A stretch of 64,000 nt of DNA from Pseudonocardia sp. C8. GTDB taxonomy: Bacteria; Actinomycetota; Actinomycetes; Mycobacteriales; Pseudonocardiaceae. The stretch is from assembly GCF_014267175.1 (NCBI RefSeq), contig NZ_JACMTR010000002.1, forward strand, positions 1,787,001 through 1,851,000. Direction: 5' to 3'. The translations under genes were made by a program, and so were the position numbers. Positions 32,912 through 42,356 of this stretch are shown one piece after another. Numbering within the stretch: position 1 is the first letter of the stretch; each line of letters starts with the position of its first letter. The notes below the pieces were generated by a model. It had not been told where the DNA came from, searched no databases, and saw nothing but the letters and a program-made list of their open reading frames with translations.

Positions 32912-34093
32912 TCAGACCCGGACGGCGTTGTGGAACGGCATGTCGTCGATGTCGGAGTACTTCACCGGCTCGCCGCTCGTGGAGGCGTGCAGGACCTTGC
33001 CGTTGCCCGCGTAGATGCCCACGTGGCTGACCGGCGAGTAGAAGAACACCATGTCACCGGGCTTGAGCTCGTCCTTCGAGACGTCCTGACCGTCCATCTG
33101 GGACTGCGCCTTGGAGGTCCGGGGCAGGTCCACCCCGACCTTCTCGAACGCCCAGACCATGAGACCGGAGCAGTCGAACGCGCTCGGGCCGGTGGCACCC
33201 CACTGGTACGGCGCCCCGAGCTTGCTCTTGGCCGCGGCGAGGGCCTGCAGGCCGTTCGCGGAGCCGCTGAGGTCGGTGACCGGGTCGCCGGCGACCGTGC
33301 CGGTGCCGGCGCCGTCACCCGAGGAGGACGCAGCGGACGACCGGGCCTGCGCGGCGCGCTCGCGGGCGTCGGCCTCGCGCTGCTCGGCCTCCCGCTTCGC
33401 GACCGCCGCGATCCGGGCGGCGTCGGCCTGCTCGAAGGCCTGCGGGACGGCGGCGGTGACGTGCTGCAGGCCGCTGTGGACGGTGCTCGCCGCCTGGCTG
33501 GTGCCCGCGCCGCTGCCCCGGTCGGCGCCGGCCGCCGGCACCGAGAGCTTCATCGTGGCCTGGTTGTCCACTCCGGCCAGGTCGACGCCGGAGGACTGCT
33601 CGTCGGCCGCATCGTCGGGGGAGCCGAGGCTGGACACGACGCCCAGCACGGCCGTCGCGCCGACGAGGGTCGCCGACATCGTCGCGGCGACCGCGCGCGG
33701 GCGGGTGCCCAGCGGACCGGTGTCGGACGGGCCGCGGACCAGGCCGATCGCCGACCGGGCCGTGACACCGGCGGGCAGGTCGTGGGTGACGACGGTGTCG
33801 CCGTCACCGGGGGCGGTCTCCGGTCCGGCGGTGGTGCCGGGCGCGGGGAGCTCGGCCGGGGTGTCGATCCGCTCGAGGTCCGGACCGAGGGCGCCGCCCT
33901 CGCGGGCCGTCCGGGCGGCGCGGCGGCCGCCGGAGGCGGGGGTGTCGAAACCGGCCTCGGCGTACCGGGCGAGCAGCTCGCTCGCCGAGATGCCGGCGGC
34001 CGCGTCGCGGTCACGACGACGGCGCGGAGTGAGGGTGTCGGCCGTCGGGGCGTCGGCCGGATGCCGTTCGGTGGTCTGCAGTGCTGTGGTCAT
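32912..34093 (-). CDS. NlpC/P60 family peptidoglycan hydrolase
   Basis: A 393-residue protein: a long cytoplasmic N-terminus, one membrane segment (ATMSATLVGATAVLGVVSSLG, about 138-158), an Ala-rich coiled stretch (FEQADAARIAAVAKREAEQREADARERAAQAR), and a C-terminal NlpC/P60 endopeptidase. The catalytic triad is Cys in DCSGLMVWAF, His in SHVGIYAG and His in VLHAST. It cleaves peptide stems of the wall in growth or division. ATG 34093 has a GAGGAA site. The internal anchor makes it a type II membrane enzyme. Confidence 0.88.
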   Translation of the reverse strand: MTTALQTTERHPADAPTADTLTPRRRRDRDAAAGISASELLARYAEAGFDTPASGGRRAARTAREGGALGPDLERIDTPAELPAPGTTAGPETAPGDGDTVVTHDLPAGVTARSAIGLVRGPSDTGPLGTRPRAVAATMSATLVGATAVLGVVSSLGSPDDAADEQSSGVDLAGVDNQATMKLSVPAAGADRGSGAGTSQAASTVHSGLQHVTAAVPQAFEQADAARIAAVAKREAEQREADARERAAQARSSAASSSGDGAGTGTVAGDPVTDLSGSANGLQALAAAKSKLGAPYQWGATGPSAFDCSGLMVWAFEKVGVDLPRTSKAQSQMDGQDVSKDELKPGDMVFFYSPVSHVGIYAGNGKVLHASTSGEPVKYSDIDDMPFHNAVRV

Positions 34094-34649
34094 GCGGGTT
34101 CCTCGCCGCCCCGGCCACACCGGCTCTTCGGGGTCGAGCCGGACGCGTGTCCGCCCCCGCCACGTGCTGGGTGGGCGCCAGGGGGAACGTCGGCGGGCGG
34201 GGGAGCGGGCGGCCGACCAGGCGCACCAGCCGACGTCTCGCCGGCCAGCACGAGGGACCGTAACCGGTCCGTGACTGACATGCGTGTCGGCACCACCGCG
34301 CGTGCGACGAGCGGACGCTCCTGCGCGATCCGCGTGGTGATCTCCCGCTGAACGGTCGGTCCGCTACGCCGTTCGAGTCAGGCGGGTGATCGTCTGCGAC
34401 GAGCGGTCGGCGCGACCGGGTGACAGGGCCGGGCGTGGCAGCGGCGAATCCGCCGGACGGGGGGACACCCGCTCGGCCGTACGTGCGGGCACGGCGTTCC
34501 GCACGGTATCCGGGGGCGGTCGTGACGGGCCCGTGAACGCCTTCTGCCACGATCGTGGCGGAGCCGTGCCGGCGCCGAGCCGGAACGTCGTCCCTGCCCG
34601 TCCCGAGTTGAGACCGAAGACAGCCGACTACCGGCGGAGGCCTACCGCA
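34094..34649. other. Long divergent intergenic region (556 bp)
   Basis: No convincing gene is seen. On the minus strand a TACGGT hexamer at 34262-34257 could start an NlpC/P60 mRNA with a leader of about 155 nt. TGCGACGAGCGG is repeated directly near 34303 and 34394. A short minus-strand frame ending at 34090 is probably not a gene. Confidence 0.4.
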
Positions 34650-36287
34650 GTGCCGGACCGATCACCCGGACCGATCTGGGTCGGGGAGACCACCCATCAC
34701 CGGGCCGCGGGCAGCGCCCCGGCGCCGGACCTGCGCGTCCCCGCGCGGTTCGCGGCCGCCCGGCTGCTGGTCACCGACTGCGGCGTGCCGGTGGGGCAGG
34801 TCGACGTCCCGCTGCGCGACGGCCACGCGACCGCGCAGGAGGTGGCGCGGGCCGCGGCGGCGGTCGCCGGGGATGCGCCCCCGGCGTTGCCCCCGACCTC
34901 CGGCGAGCCGGTGACGGTCGTCGTGGCCACCCGCGGGCGCCCGGACAGCGTGCGGCGCTGCGTGCGCGCGATCCTGGCCGGCGACCACCCGGCGGTGACG
35001 GTGCTCGTCGTCGACAACGACCCCCGGGACGACCGGACCCGCGCCGCCGTCGAGGCCGTCGCGGACACCCGGGTCCGGTACGTCCGCGAGCCCCGCCGCG
35101 GGGCCTCGGTCGGCCGCAACCGGGGCCTGCACGAGGCACGGACCGGCATCGTCGCGTTCACCGACGACGACACCGAGCCCGACCCGCGCTGGGCGTCCCG
35201 GATCGCGGGTGCGTTCGCCGCCGATCCGCAGCTCACCGGCCTGAGCGGGCCCGTACTGGCGGCCCGGCTGGATACCCCCCAGGAGCGGGCCGCCGACGTC
35301 GCACTGGCCTGGAACAAGGGTTTCGTCCCGCGCCGGTTCCGGCTCGACGACCCGCCGTCGGACACCCCGGTGTTCCCGTTCTCGCCGGGCCTGTTCGGGA
35401 TCGGAGCGAACCTCGCGGTGCGGGCCGGGCCGGTCCGCGCGCTGGGCGGGTTCGACGAGGCGCTCGGCCCTGGCCGGCCGACCCGCGGCGGGGAGGACAT
35501 CGAGCTGCTCGTCCGGATCGTGCTCGCCGGCGGCACGCTCGGCTACCTGCCCGCGGCCTACGTGTGGCACCACCACCGTCCGTCCGACGAGGAGCTCCGC
35601 GACCAGCTGGCCGGCTACGCGCTCGGACTGGGTGCCTTCCTGGGCAAGGTGGCGATGGACCCGCGGGCGCGCCGGCTCGCGATGCGCCGGTTCCCGGCCG
35701 GGATCGCGCGGCTGCGGGAGATCGTCCGCCGGGAGTCCGCGGGGCGCCCGGGGGAGGGGGCGCCCCGGTCGGCGTCCGGTGCCGGGTCGAGGCGGGCCCC
35801 GGTGGGCGGCGGTGTGCCGGTGGACCCGCCGGTCGGTGGACCGGGCGCGCAGCCCGTGGATCCGGAGGTCGGTGGACCTGGCGCGCAGCCCGTGGATCCG
35901 CCGGTCGGCGCGCCGTGCCCGCTGCGGTCCGTCGACCCGCCGGTCGGTCCCGGCTCGAGGGTGCTGCCGGCCGACCGGGCGGTGTCCGGGGTGCCGGTGC
36001 CCGGCGGCGGGCCGGGCGGCGCCGCCCCGGCCGCGATCGTGCCGGCGGAGGCCGGACCCGGCCGGCCCGCCGGCGAGCCCGGCGGCGACGCGGCCGGCGC
36101 GGCGGCCGAGGTCCCCGTGGGCCCGGCGCGGCGGCACGACGAGACCGTCGCGCTGCCGGGCGGCGCGGCGCGCCGGAAGCTGCGCGGCCTGGTGTCCGGT
36201 CCCGCGCTCTACCTGCGCACCCGCCGCCAGGTCCGGGACGAGGGCGGGGTGTCGCCACCGCTCACCGGCGGGCCGCCGGTCCGCTGA
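34650..36287 (+). CDS. Glycosyltransferase family 2 with repetitive proline-rich tail
   Basis: A 545-residue protein. Residues about 80-340 are a GT-A fold family 2 transferase: VVVATRGRPDSVRRCVRAIL, VDNDP, VGRNRGLHEARTGIVAFTDDDTEPD (metal-binding DxD) and GGEDIELLVRIVLAGG. It transfers a sugar from an NDP-sugar, probably to a surface glycan. From about 370 the chain is Gly/Pro-rich with a 12-residue repeat (PVDPPVGGPGAQ and variants), then a basic C-terminus. GTG 34650 has a GGAGG site at 34635-34639. The acceptor is unknown. Confidence 0.85.
   Translation: MPDRSPGPIWVGETTHHRAAGSAPAPDLRVPARFAAARLLVTDCGVPVGQVDVPLRDGHATAQEVARAAAAVAGDAPPALPPTSGEPVTVVVATRGRPDSVRRCVRAILAGDHPAVTVLVVDNDPRDDRTRAAVEAVADTRVRYVREPRRGASVGRNRGLHEARTGIVAFTDDDTEPDPRWASRIAGAFAADPQLTGLSGPVLAARLDTPQERAADVALAWNKGFVPRRFRLDDPPSDTPVFPFSPGLFGIGANLAVRAGPVRALGGFDEALGPGRPTRGGEDIELLVRIVLAGGTLGYLPAAYVWHHHRPSDEELRDQLAGYALGLGAFLGKVAMDPRARRLAMRRFPAGIARLREIVRRESAGRPGEGAPRSASGAGSRRAPVGGGVPVDPPVGGPGAQPVDPEVGGPGAQPVDPPVGAPCPLRSVDPPVGPGSRVLPADRAVSGVPVPGGGPGGAAPAAIVPAEAGPGRPAGEPGGDAAGAAAEVPVGPARRHDETVALPGGAARRKLRGLVSGPALYLRTRRQVRDEGGVSPPLTGGPPVR
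35818..35916 (+). repeat. 36-bp in-frame tandem repeat in the GT2 tail
   Basis: Units at 35818-35853 and 35854-35889, then a partial third, encode PVDPPVGGPGAQ-type dodecapeptides. A degenerate fourth (VDPPVG) lies near 35935. Confidence 0.75.
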
Positions 36288-36299
36288 CCGGGGCCTACC

Positions 36300-36318
36300 G
36301 GGCCGGACCGGCCGGCCC
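36300..36318. terminator. Weak convergent terminator
   Basis: GGGCCGG and CCGGCCC form a 7-bp stem with a 5-nt loop in the 56-bp gap between the convergent glycosyltransferase genes. Confidence 0.4.
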
Positions 36319-36343
36319 GTGCCGCGACGCCGGCGACCGCGGG

Positions 36344-37504
36344 TCAGCCCTGCGCCACCGGTTCCGGCGAGTCCAGCTCGGCGGCGGCCGGGGCGTCGGC
36401 GTACCCGAGCGCGCTGCGGTAGACGTCGCGCAGCCGGGCGGCCCAGCCGGAGGCCTCGAACCGGTCCAGGAACCGGGCCCGCGCGGCCGTGCCCCGGCGT
36501 GCGCGGAGCTCCGGATCGCGCACCATCCGCACCAGCTCGTCCGCGATCGGGGACGACGACACCGGCGTCAGCGCGCCCGTCTCCCGCGTGACGATCTCCG
36601 GGATGCCACCGACCCGGGTCGCGACGGCCGGGGTGCCGGTGCCCTGCCCCAGCACCAGCGCCCGCGGCATCGTGTCGTCGCGGGTGGTGTGCAGCTGGAC
36701 GTCGGCGGCCCGCAGCAGCTCGACCGGTGCGGCGGCCCGGCGGAACGTGACCCGCGCGGACAGTGCCGGGTCCGCGGCCACCCGGGACTCCAGCCACGGC
36801 CGCAGCGGGCCGTCGCCGCAGAGCACGACGGTGACCGGCTCGTCCGGCGGGAGCTCCGCGACGGCGTCGAGCAGCATGTCCTGGCCCTGCCCGCGGCGCA
36901 TCGGGGCCACCGACACCGCGACGACCTCGTCCGCGCCGACCCCGAGCTCGCGCCGGAACCGGGTGGCCTCCTCCGGCGTCCCGACACCCGGGTCGGTCGC
37001 GCCGTCCGGGATGACCGACAGCCCCGCCGTCGAACCGGCGACCTTGCGGTACCAGTCGCGCTGCAGCGCCGACGTCGCGATCGTGCGGGTCATGAACCGC
37101 TTGCGGGCCAGCACCTTCGCCGTCCGGCGGAGCTGGTCGCCGCGGTCGGCGGGCTGGGCGTGGATGTGGTGCAGCGTCGAGATCGCCGGTATCCGCAGCC
37201 GGGCCGCGGCGGCCGAGCCGACGAGGTCCGGCCGCGCGCCGTGGGTGTGCACCAGGTCCGCACCGTGCGTGCGCAGCACCCCGACGACCTGGAGCACCGC
37301 CCGCGGGTCCCACGGGGCCACGTTCAGCTCCACCGGGGCCGCGCCTGCCCGTTCGAGCCGGCCGGTGACCGCGGAGTGCGCGGACGGGGTGAGGGCGACC
37401 ACGACGACCTCGAACCCGGCGGCGGGGCCGGCCTCGGCCAGGTCGGCCAGCGCCGCGGCCACACCGCGGTCGTCCAGGGACTCGACGAGATGTGCGATCT
37501 TCAC
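36344..37504 (-). CDS. Glycosyltransferase family 4
   Basis: A 386-residue GT-B fold transferase: an N-terminal acceptor domain (KIAHLVESLDDRGVAAALADLAEAG, VHTHGARPDLVG) and a C-terminal donor domain with VSVAPMRRGQGQDMLLDAVAEL and VVLCGDGPLRPWLE. The usual EGFG-type donor motif is degenerate (TRDDTMPRALVLGQGTGTPAVATRVGGIPEIV). It probably glycosylates a lipid or polysaccharide together with the convergent GT2. GTG 37504 has a GGGAGG site. Confidence 0.87.
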   Translation of the reverse strand: MKIAHLVESLDDRGVAAALADLAEAGPAAGFEVVVVALTPSAHSAVTGRLERAGAAPVELNVAPWDPRAVLQVVGVLRTHGADLVHTHGARPDLVGSAAAARLRIPAISTLHHIHAQPADRGDQLRRTAKVLARKRFMTRTIATSALQRDWYRKVAGSTAGLSVIPDGATDPGVGTPEEATRFRRELGVGADEVVAVSVAPMRRGQGQDMLLDAVAELPPDEPVTVVLCGDGPLRPWLESRVAADPALSARVTFRRAAAPVELLRAADVQLHTTRDDTMPRALVLGQGTGTPAVATRVGGIPEIVTRETGALTPVSSSPIADELVRMVRDPELRARRGTAARARFLDRFEASGWAARLRDVYRSALGYADAPAAAELDSPEPVAQG

Positions 37505-37593
37505 GTGCGCGGCCTCCCGGAGGTGGAACGGGGATGAGGGTCGGCAAGCCCTTCACCCTACCGAGTGGTATCGGTGCCGCGGACCGCATCCAT

Positions 37594-37599
37594 TACGGT
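37594..37599 (+). promoter_or_regulatory. -10 element of cobF, leaderless
   Basis: TACGGT, then 7 nt, then GTG 37607. The identical arrangement precedes cobD at 43026. Confidence 0.55.
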
Positions 37600-37606
37600 C
37601 ACCGGT

Positions 37607-38401
37607 GTGCGCACGGTGCTGGTGATCGGGATCGGGGCGGGCGACCCGGAGCACCTGACCCTCCAGGCGGTCGCCGCCCTGCGGCGGGCCGACGTCGTCT
37701 TCGCCGTCGACAAGGGCGACACCAAGGACGACCTCCTCGCGCTGCGCACCGAGATCCTGCGCCGGCACCGCCCCGACGACGGATACCGGCTGGTCACCGC
37801 GCCGGAGGTCGACCGCGACCGCGGGGCCGAGGTCGCACGGGACGGCGGGCGGTACCGCGACGTCGTCGTCGACTGGCAGGACCGCCGGGCCGAGCTGTAC
37901 CGCGCGATGCTCACCGGCGAGCTCGCCGAGGGCGAGACCGGCGCGTTCCTGGTCTGGGGCGACCCGTCGCTCTACGACGGCACGCTGCGCCTCCTGGACC
38001 GGGTCCTCGACGGGATCGCGGGGGAGTGGGCCGTCGAGTCGGTCGCTGGCATCTCCAGCGTCGCCGCGCTCGCCGCGGCGCACCGGCTGATCCTCAACCG
38101 GGTCGGCCGGCCGGTCCTGATCACCACCGGCCGCCGGATCGCGGACGGGATGCCCACCGACGTCGACGACGTCGTCGTCATGCTGGACGGCCGCACCGCG
38201 TTCGCCGCGCTGTCGCCCGACCAGCGGGCGGAGCTGCACATCTACTGGGGCGCCTACCTCGGCACCCCCGACGAGCTGCTGGTCGCGGGGCCGCTGGACG
38301 AGGTGTGCGACGAGATCCTGGAGACCCGCGCGGCCGCGCGGGAGCGCAAGGGCTGGATCATGGACACCTACCTGCTGCGCCGGGGCGCGGACGAGCGCTG
38401 A
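37607..38401 (+). CDS. cobF: Precorrin-6A synthase (deacetylating)
   Basis: A 264-residue tetrapyrrole methylase of the CobF type, which methylates C-1 of precorrin-5 with loss of acetate in aerobic cobalamin synthesis. The SAM-binding pattern appears as VLVIGIGAGDPEHLTLQAV, GAFLVWGDPSLYDGTL and VESVAGISSVAALAA. CobF occurs only in the oxygen-dependent route, so it defines the pathway used here. The start is fixed by the leaderless -10. It stands apart from the other cob genes. Confidence 0.9.
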   Translation: MRTVLVIGIGAGDPEHLTLQAVAALRRADVVFAVDKGDTKDDLLALRTEILRRHRPDDGYRLVTAPEVDRDRGAEVARDGGRYRDVVVDWQDRRAELYRAMLTGELAEGETGAFLVWGDPSLYDGTLRLLDRVLDGIAGEWAVESVAGISSVAALAAAHRLILNRVGRPVLITTGRRIADGMPTDVDDVVVMLDGRTAFAALSPDQRAELHIYWGAYLGTPDELLVAGPLDEVCDEILETRAAARERKGWIMDTYLLRRGADER

Positions 38402-38605
38402 ACCGCCCGCACCCCGGTCACGCCCCGGCGCGCGGCCGGTCGCGGCCCCGGAGCCGCATCACACAGCTCGCGTCCCCGTCAACCGGCATCGTTCGATGCA
38501 CGAGCAGGTCGCGCCCGGTCCCGCATGACGGGGCCGGTGGCGGGGTACGCCCCGGCAGTCCGTGAACGAGACCTCCGCCGACCGACGCAAGGAGACCCGC
38601 TTCCC

Positions 38606-39112
38606 ATGGCCGCTGGCGAGCAGAACGAGCCCCAGCCCGAGGCGCCGGACATCGCGTCCGCGCTGCAGCTCGACACCGACGAGGCGCTGACCGGCCCCTC
38701 GGACACCGATCCGCTGGACTCCGGCTACGTCCCGCCGGACCGTCCGTACGGGACCGAGGACACCGCCGTCACCCCGGCCGGGGAACGGGCCGGCGAGAGC
38801 CTCGACGAGCGGCTGGACCAGGAGGTGCCGGACGACGTGCCGCCCGAGGCGAGCGACCGGTCCGGGCGCCTGGTGGCGGACGACTCCGAGACCCAGGCCG
38901 CGGACGTCGGCGTCGACGGGGGCGCGGCCGGTGCGGAGGAGGCCGCCGTACACGACGCGGACGAGCCCCTGACACCGGTCGACGACGAGTCCCCGGCCGA
39001 GGATCCCGAGGTCAGCGCGCAGCTGGCCGAGGACGCCGCGCGGGCCGACGAGGCGGCCGCCGACGCCGAGTGGGACGAGGACCGGAGCGCGCGGGAGGAC
39101 CCGCTGCGCTGA
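38606..39112 (+). CDS. DUF5709 family acidic protein
   Basis: A 168-residue, very acidic protein. The DUF5709 core is DSGYVPPDRPYGTEDTAVTPAGERAGESLDERLDQEVPD; the rest is Asp/Glu/Ala-rich and probably disordered. These proteins are actinobacterial and of unknown function. ATG 38606 has an AAGGAGA site. It is convergent with the SsgA-like gene, 4 bp apart. The 204-bp gap before it has a small CATCGTTCGATG palindrome. Confidence 0.8.
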   Translation: MAAGEQNEPQPEAPDIASALQLDTDEALTGPSDTDPLDSGYVPPDRPYGTEDTAVTPAGERAGESLDERLDQEVPDDVPPEASDRSGRLVADDSETQAADVGVDGGAAGAEEAAVHDADEPLTPVDDESPAEDPEVSAQLAEDAARADEAAADAEWDEDRSAREDPLR

Positions 39113-39116
39113 CCGG

Positions 39117-39527
39117 TCAGGCGGCGCTGCCGATCAGCCGGGCGATGGCGGTGTCCAGGTCGAGGTGGTCGTTCTCCTCACCCAGGTCGACGATCTCGAG
39201 CGTCGCGTCGACGAACTGGGCCAGCAGGTCCCGGTCGACCTCGAGAACGGCCGAGCCACCGTCGGACCGGATCTCGATCTCGATGACGTCGTAGCCGTCG
39301 ACCCGGCGGGGTGCCAGCCGGATGTCCCCGATGCCGGTCGCGGTGGTGAGGCCCTCGATGACCAGGTCCCGGGCGACGAGCCACTCGATCCAGCGGTCCG
39401 GCGAGCGGCGCACCGAGAACGAGATCGCGAACGGGTCGGACGCGCGGAACGCCCAGCGGCTCACGATCGGGGAGGCCTGCCCGTGCAGGACCGTGAAGAC
39501 GTCCTGCTGGATCGAGTCGCTGGTCAT
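39117..39527 (-). CDS. SsgA family sporulation/cell division regulator
   Basis: A 136-residue SsgA-like protein: VLHGQASPIVSRWAFRASDPFAISFSVR, WIEWLVARDLVIEGL, GIGDIRLAPR and a final helix after VLEVDRDLLAQFVDATLEIV. Family members (SsgA, SsgB) localise the divisome in sporulating actinomycetes. The length and the lack of extra domains fit an SsgB/SsgA-size member, but the subgroup cannot be set. ATG 39527 has a GGGAGGG site. It supports a mycelial, sporulating host. Confidence 0.88.
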   Translation of the reverse strand: MTSDSIQQDVFTVLHGQASPIVSRWAFRASDPFAISFSVRRSPDRWIEWLVARDLVIEGLTTATGIGDIRLAPRRVDGYDVIEIEIRSDGGSAVLEVDRDLLAQFVDATLEIVDLGEENDHLDLDTAIARLIGSAA

Positions 39528-39733
39528 CGTGCTCGCCCTCCCGGAGGCCGCCCGGTTGCAGTGGTGGTGTGGCGGTCTCATCCCGAACATCGTCGGAAAG
39601 GCCACCGACGCTGCACGTTCCGCGCTGATTCACCCGTTCGCGCACGTGTCGGCCGGGTCACGCCCGGACGGGCGCACAGGGTGTCACGGCTGCGCGTACC
39701 CGGCGTGACCCGGGTGCGGTCCGGCTCTCCGGT

Positions 39734-40432
39734 TCAGCCCCGGTCGACCTTGGTCACGAGCCAGATCCCGCCGGGCCCCTTCCGGACCGTCTGTTCCAGC
39801 GTGACCGTCACCCGGGCGGCGGAGCGGCCGTCCGAGGCGGCGTAGATCCCGGTGCCCAGCCGGGTGACCGTCGGGTCGCGGAAGCCCAGCTCGGCGCCCA
39901 CGTAGGAGATCGTGACCTCCTCCGGGTCGAGCAGCCACGGGTCGCTGCCGCGGTCGGCCTGCTGCTGCATCCGCTGCGCGGTGGCCGCGTCGCCGGCCGG
40001 CCACAGCGGGGTGGAGTCGCGGGGGTGCGCGTGGTTCCCGCCGGCGGCGCCACCGCCGCCGTGGCCGCTGCCGTGCCCGCCGTCGTGCCGGCCGCCGGAC
40101 CAGGTGCCGTCCGGTGTGGGCGTCTCGGTCGTCGCGCGGGTCGGCGTGGGGGTCGTGCGGGTCGTGGTCGGGGTGGGCTGCGGGGTCGGTGCAGGCGTCG
40201 TGGGCGGCGGTGCCGTCGTCGGAGCGGGCGCCGGTGGCGCCGCCGGCAGCGCACCGTTCCCGCAGCCGGCGAGCAGCAGCACGAGCACCAGGAACGCCAC
40301 GGCGACCAGCCCGCCGCGCAGCAGCTGGCGCGGGCCGTAGGGACCGATCCGCACGCGCGACGGTCCGGACCGCCGCACGGTCGCGGCCGGCGCGGCGGAC
40401 GGCGTCACCCTCGGCAGGTTCGGCGCGGTCAC
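39734..40432 (-). CDS. Membrane-anchored proline/threonine-rich protein
   Basis: A 232-residue protein: a 40-residue basic N-terminus, a hydrophobic segment ending in a lipobox-like LLLAGCGNG, a Thr/Pro-rich linker (TPAPTPQPTPTTT, TPTPTRATTE), a His/Gly patch (GGRHDGGHGSGHGGGG) and a C-terminal globular part (EEVTISYVGAELGFRDPTVTRLGTGIYAA). The linker is typical of a surface stalk. The long N-terminus before the hydrophobic core is unusual for a lipoprotein. Function unknown. Confidence 0.7.
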   Translation of the reverse strand: MTAPNLPRVTPSAAPAATVRRSGPSRVRIGPYGPRQLLRGGLVAVAFLVLVLLLAGCGNGALPAAPPAPAPTTAPPPTTPAPTPQPTPTTTRTTPTPTRATTETPTPDGTWSGGRHDGGHGSGHGGGGAAGGNHAHPRDSTPLWPAGDAATAQRMQQQADRGSDPWLLDPEEVTISYVGAELGFRDPTVTRLGTGIYAASDGRSAARVTVTLEQTVRKGPGGIWLVTKVDRG

Positions 40433-40618
40433 GCGGGCAGCCTACGAGCCGGGACCGCCCCGGCGGGGCAGTTCCGACGACCACGTTCCGGTGATCACGA
40501 CGGGCGGTACGCGTGCTCGGCGTGCGCAGCCCTGACTCCGGCGTCCCGGAGTGATTAGGGTCCCCGTGACGGCCGGGACCGGCCCGGAACACGCACGAGC
40601 CCGACGAGGTGCACGCAC

Positions 40619-42340
40619 ATGACATCGGCAACCGGAGCTGCCGGAACGGAGGCGACGGAGAGGTTCCTCGCCGCCCGTGACTTCCTGCTGGCCCATCGTG
40701 AGGACTACGCGACCGCGCAGCGGGACTTCCGCTGGCCGGAACTCGACGAGTTCAACTTCGCGCTCGACCACTTCGACGTCGTCGCCGCCGATCCCGAGCG
40801 CGGTGCCCGGCGGGCACTGTGGATCGTCGAGCAGGACGGGTCGCAGGCGTACTGGACGTTCGCCGAGCTGGCCGAGCGCTCGAACCGGGTCGCGAACTGG
40901 CTGCGCGCACAGGGCGTGGCCCGCGGCGACCGGATCATCCTCATGCTCGGCAACCAGCTGGAGCTGTGGGAGACGTTGCTCGCGGCCATGAAGCTGGGCG
41001 CGGTCGTCATCCCGGCCACCACCCTGCTCACCCCGGCCGACCTGCAGGACCGGGTGGACCGGGGCCGCGCGCGGCACGTCGTCGTCGGGGTGGGGGACAC
41101 CGGGAAGTTCGACGACGTCGCCGGCGACTACACCCGGATCTCGGTCGGAGGCTCGGTCGGTGGCGCTGCCGAGGGCTGGCGGGACTACACCGAGGCCTAC
41201 GACGCGCCGGCCGCCTTCCAGCCCGACGGCGTGACCCGCGCGTCCGACACGCTTCTGCTCTACTTCACCTCCGGCACCACGGCGAAGCCGAAGCTCGTCG
41301 AGCACACGCACACGTCCTACCCGGTCGGGCACCTGTCCACGATGTACTGGATCGGGCTGGAGCCCGGCGACGTCCACCTCAACATCTCCTCGCCCGGCTG
41401 GGCCAAGCACGCCTGGTCGAACGTGTTCGCGCCGTGGATCGCCGAGGCCACGGTGCTCGTCATGAACTACGCGAAGTTCGACGCCGAGTCGGTGTTCTCG
41501 GTGCTCACCGGCTGTGGCGTGACGAGCTTCTGCGCGCCGCCGACGGTGTGGCGGATGCTCATCCAGGCCGACCTCTCGTCGGTGCCGACGCCGCCCACGA
41601 AGGTCGTCGGGGCGGGGGAGCCGCTCAACCCGGAGATCATCGAGCAGGTCGAGAAGGCCTGGGGGCAGCGGATCCGCGACGGCTTCGGGCAGACCGAGAC
41701 CACCCTGCAGATCGGCAACCCGCCCGGGCAGCCGGTGAAGCCGGGTTCGATGGGCCGGCCGATGCCGGGCTTCGTCGTCGCGCTGGTCGACCCGGCCACC
41801 GGCCGGCCTGCCGAGGAGGGCGAGATCTGCCTGGACCTCGGCCACCGCCCGACCGGGCTGATGGTCGGCTACGCCGACGACCCCGAGCGCAACGCCGAGG
41901 CCATGGCCGGTGGCTTCTACCACACCGGCGACGTCGGCTCCCGCGACGAGAACGGGTACATCACCTACGTCGGCCGCGCCGACGACGTCTTCAAGGCCAG
42001 CGACTACCGGATCAGCCCGTTCGAGCTGGAGAGCGTGCTCATCGAGCACCCGGCGGTCGCGGAGGCCGCGGTCGTGCCGTCGCCGGACCCGGTGCGGCTC
42101 GCCGTCCCGAAGGCGTACGTGGTGCTCGCCAAGGGACACGAGCCGACCGGGGAGACCGCCCAGGACATCCTGCGGTTCGCCTACGACCACCTCGCGCCCT
42201 ACAAGCGGATCCGCCGCCTGGAGTTCTTCGACCTGCCCAAGACGATCTCCGGCAAGATCCGCCGGGTGGAGCTGCGCACCCGGGAGGGCGAGCTGCACGC
42301 CGACCCCCAGGCGCAGCCGCCGACCGAGTACACCCTGTAG
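40619..42340 (+). CDS. Acyl-CoA synthetase (AMP-forming, medium-chain type)
   Basis: A 573-residue adenylate-forming enzyme that activates a carboxylic acid to its CoA thioester via an acyl-AMP. Motifs are the phosphate loop LLYFTSGTTAKPKLVEHTH, GAGEPLNPEII, GFGQTETTLQIG, YHTGDVGSRDENGYITYVGRADDVFK and the catalytic lysine region PKTISGKIRRVEL. The pattern resembles ACSM/benzoate-type synthetases. It is convergent with a flavin reductase-like gene. The substrate is not determined. Confidence 0.9.
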   Translation: MTSATGAAGTEATERFLAARDFLLAHREDYATAQRDFRWPELDEFNFALDHFDVVAADPERGARRALWIVEQDGSQAYWTFAELAERSNRVANWLRAQGVARGDRIILMLGNQLELWETLLAAMKLGAVVIPATTLLTPADLQDRVDRGRARHVVVGVGDTGKFDDVAGDYTRISVGGSVGGAAEGWRDYTEAYDAPAAFQPDGVTRASDTLLLYFTSGTTAKPKLVEHTHTSYPVGHLSTMYWIGLEPGDVHLNISSPGWAKHAWSNVFAPWIAEATVLVMNYAKFDAESVFSVLTGCGVTSFCAPPTVWRMLIQADLSSVPTPPTKVVGAGEPLNPEIIEQVEKAWGQRIRDGFGQTETTLQIGNPPGQPVKPGSMGRPMPGFVVALVDPATGRPAEEGEICLDLGHRPTGLMVGYADDPERNAEAMAGGFYHTGDVGSRDENGYITYVGRADDVFKASDYRISPFELESVLIEHPAVAEAAVVPSPDPVRLAVPKAYVVLAKGHEPTGETAQDILRFAYDHLAPYKRIRRLEFFDLPKTISGKIRRVELRTREGELHADPQAQPPTEYTL

Positions 42341-42356
42341 CCGACGAACGGCCGGG

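Noticed and set aside
34094..34262. A possible cyclic di-AMP riboswitch before the NlpC/P60 gene, as in other actinomycetes.
   Set aside because: The conserved GGGGUGAAUC and CCGACAGCUAACCUCG cores are missing.
34090..34281. A minus-strand frame starting MSVTDRLRSLVLAGE and ending in an overlap with the NlpC/P60 start.
   Set aside because: It has Pro/Gly-rich random composition, no ribosome-binding site and no recognisable motif; the NlpC/P60 gene has its own site.
34360..34390. A tRNA T-arm-like stretch (GTTCGAGTC between GCC and GGC).
   Set aside because: No acceptor stem, anticodon arm or D-arm can be folded around it.
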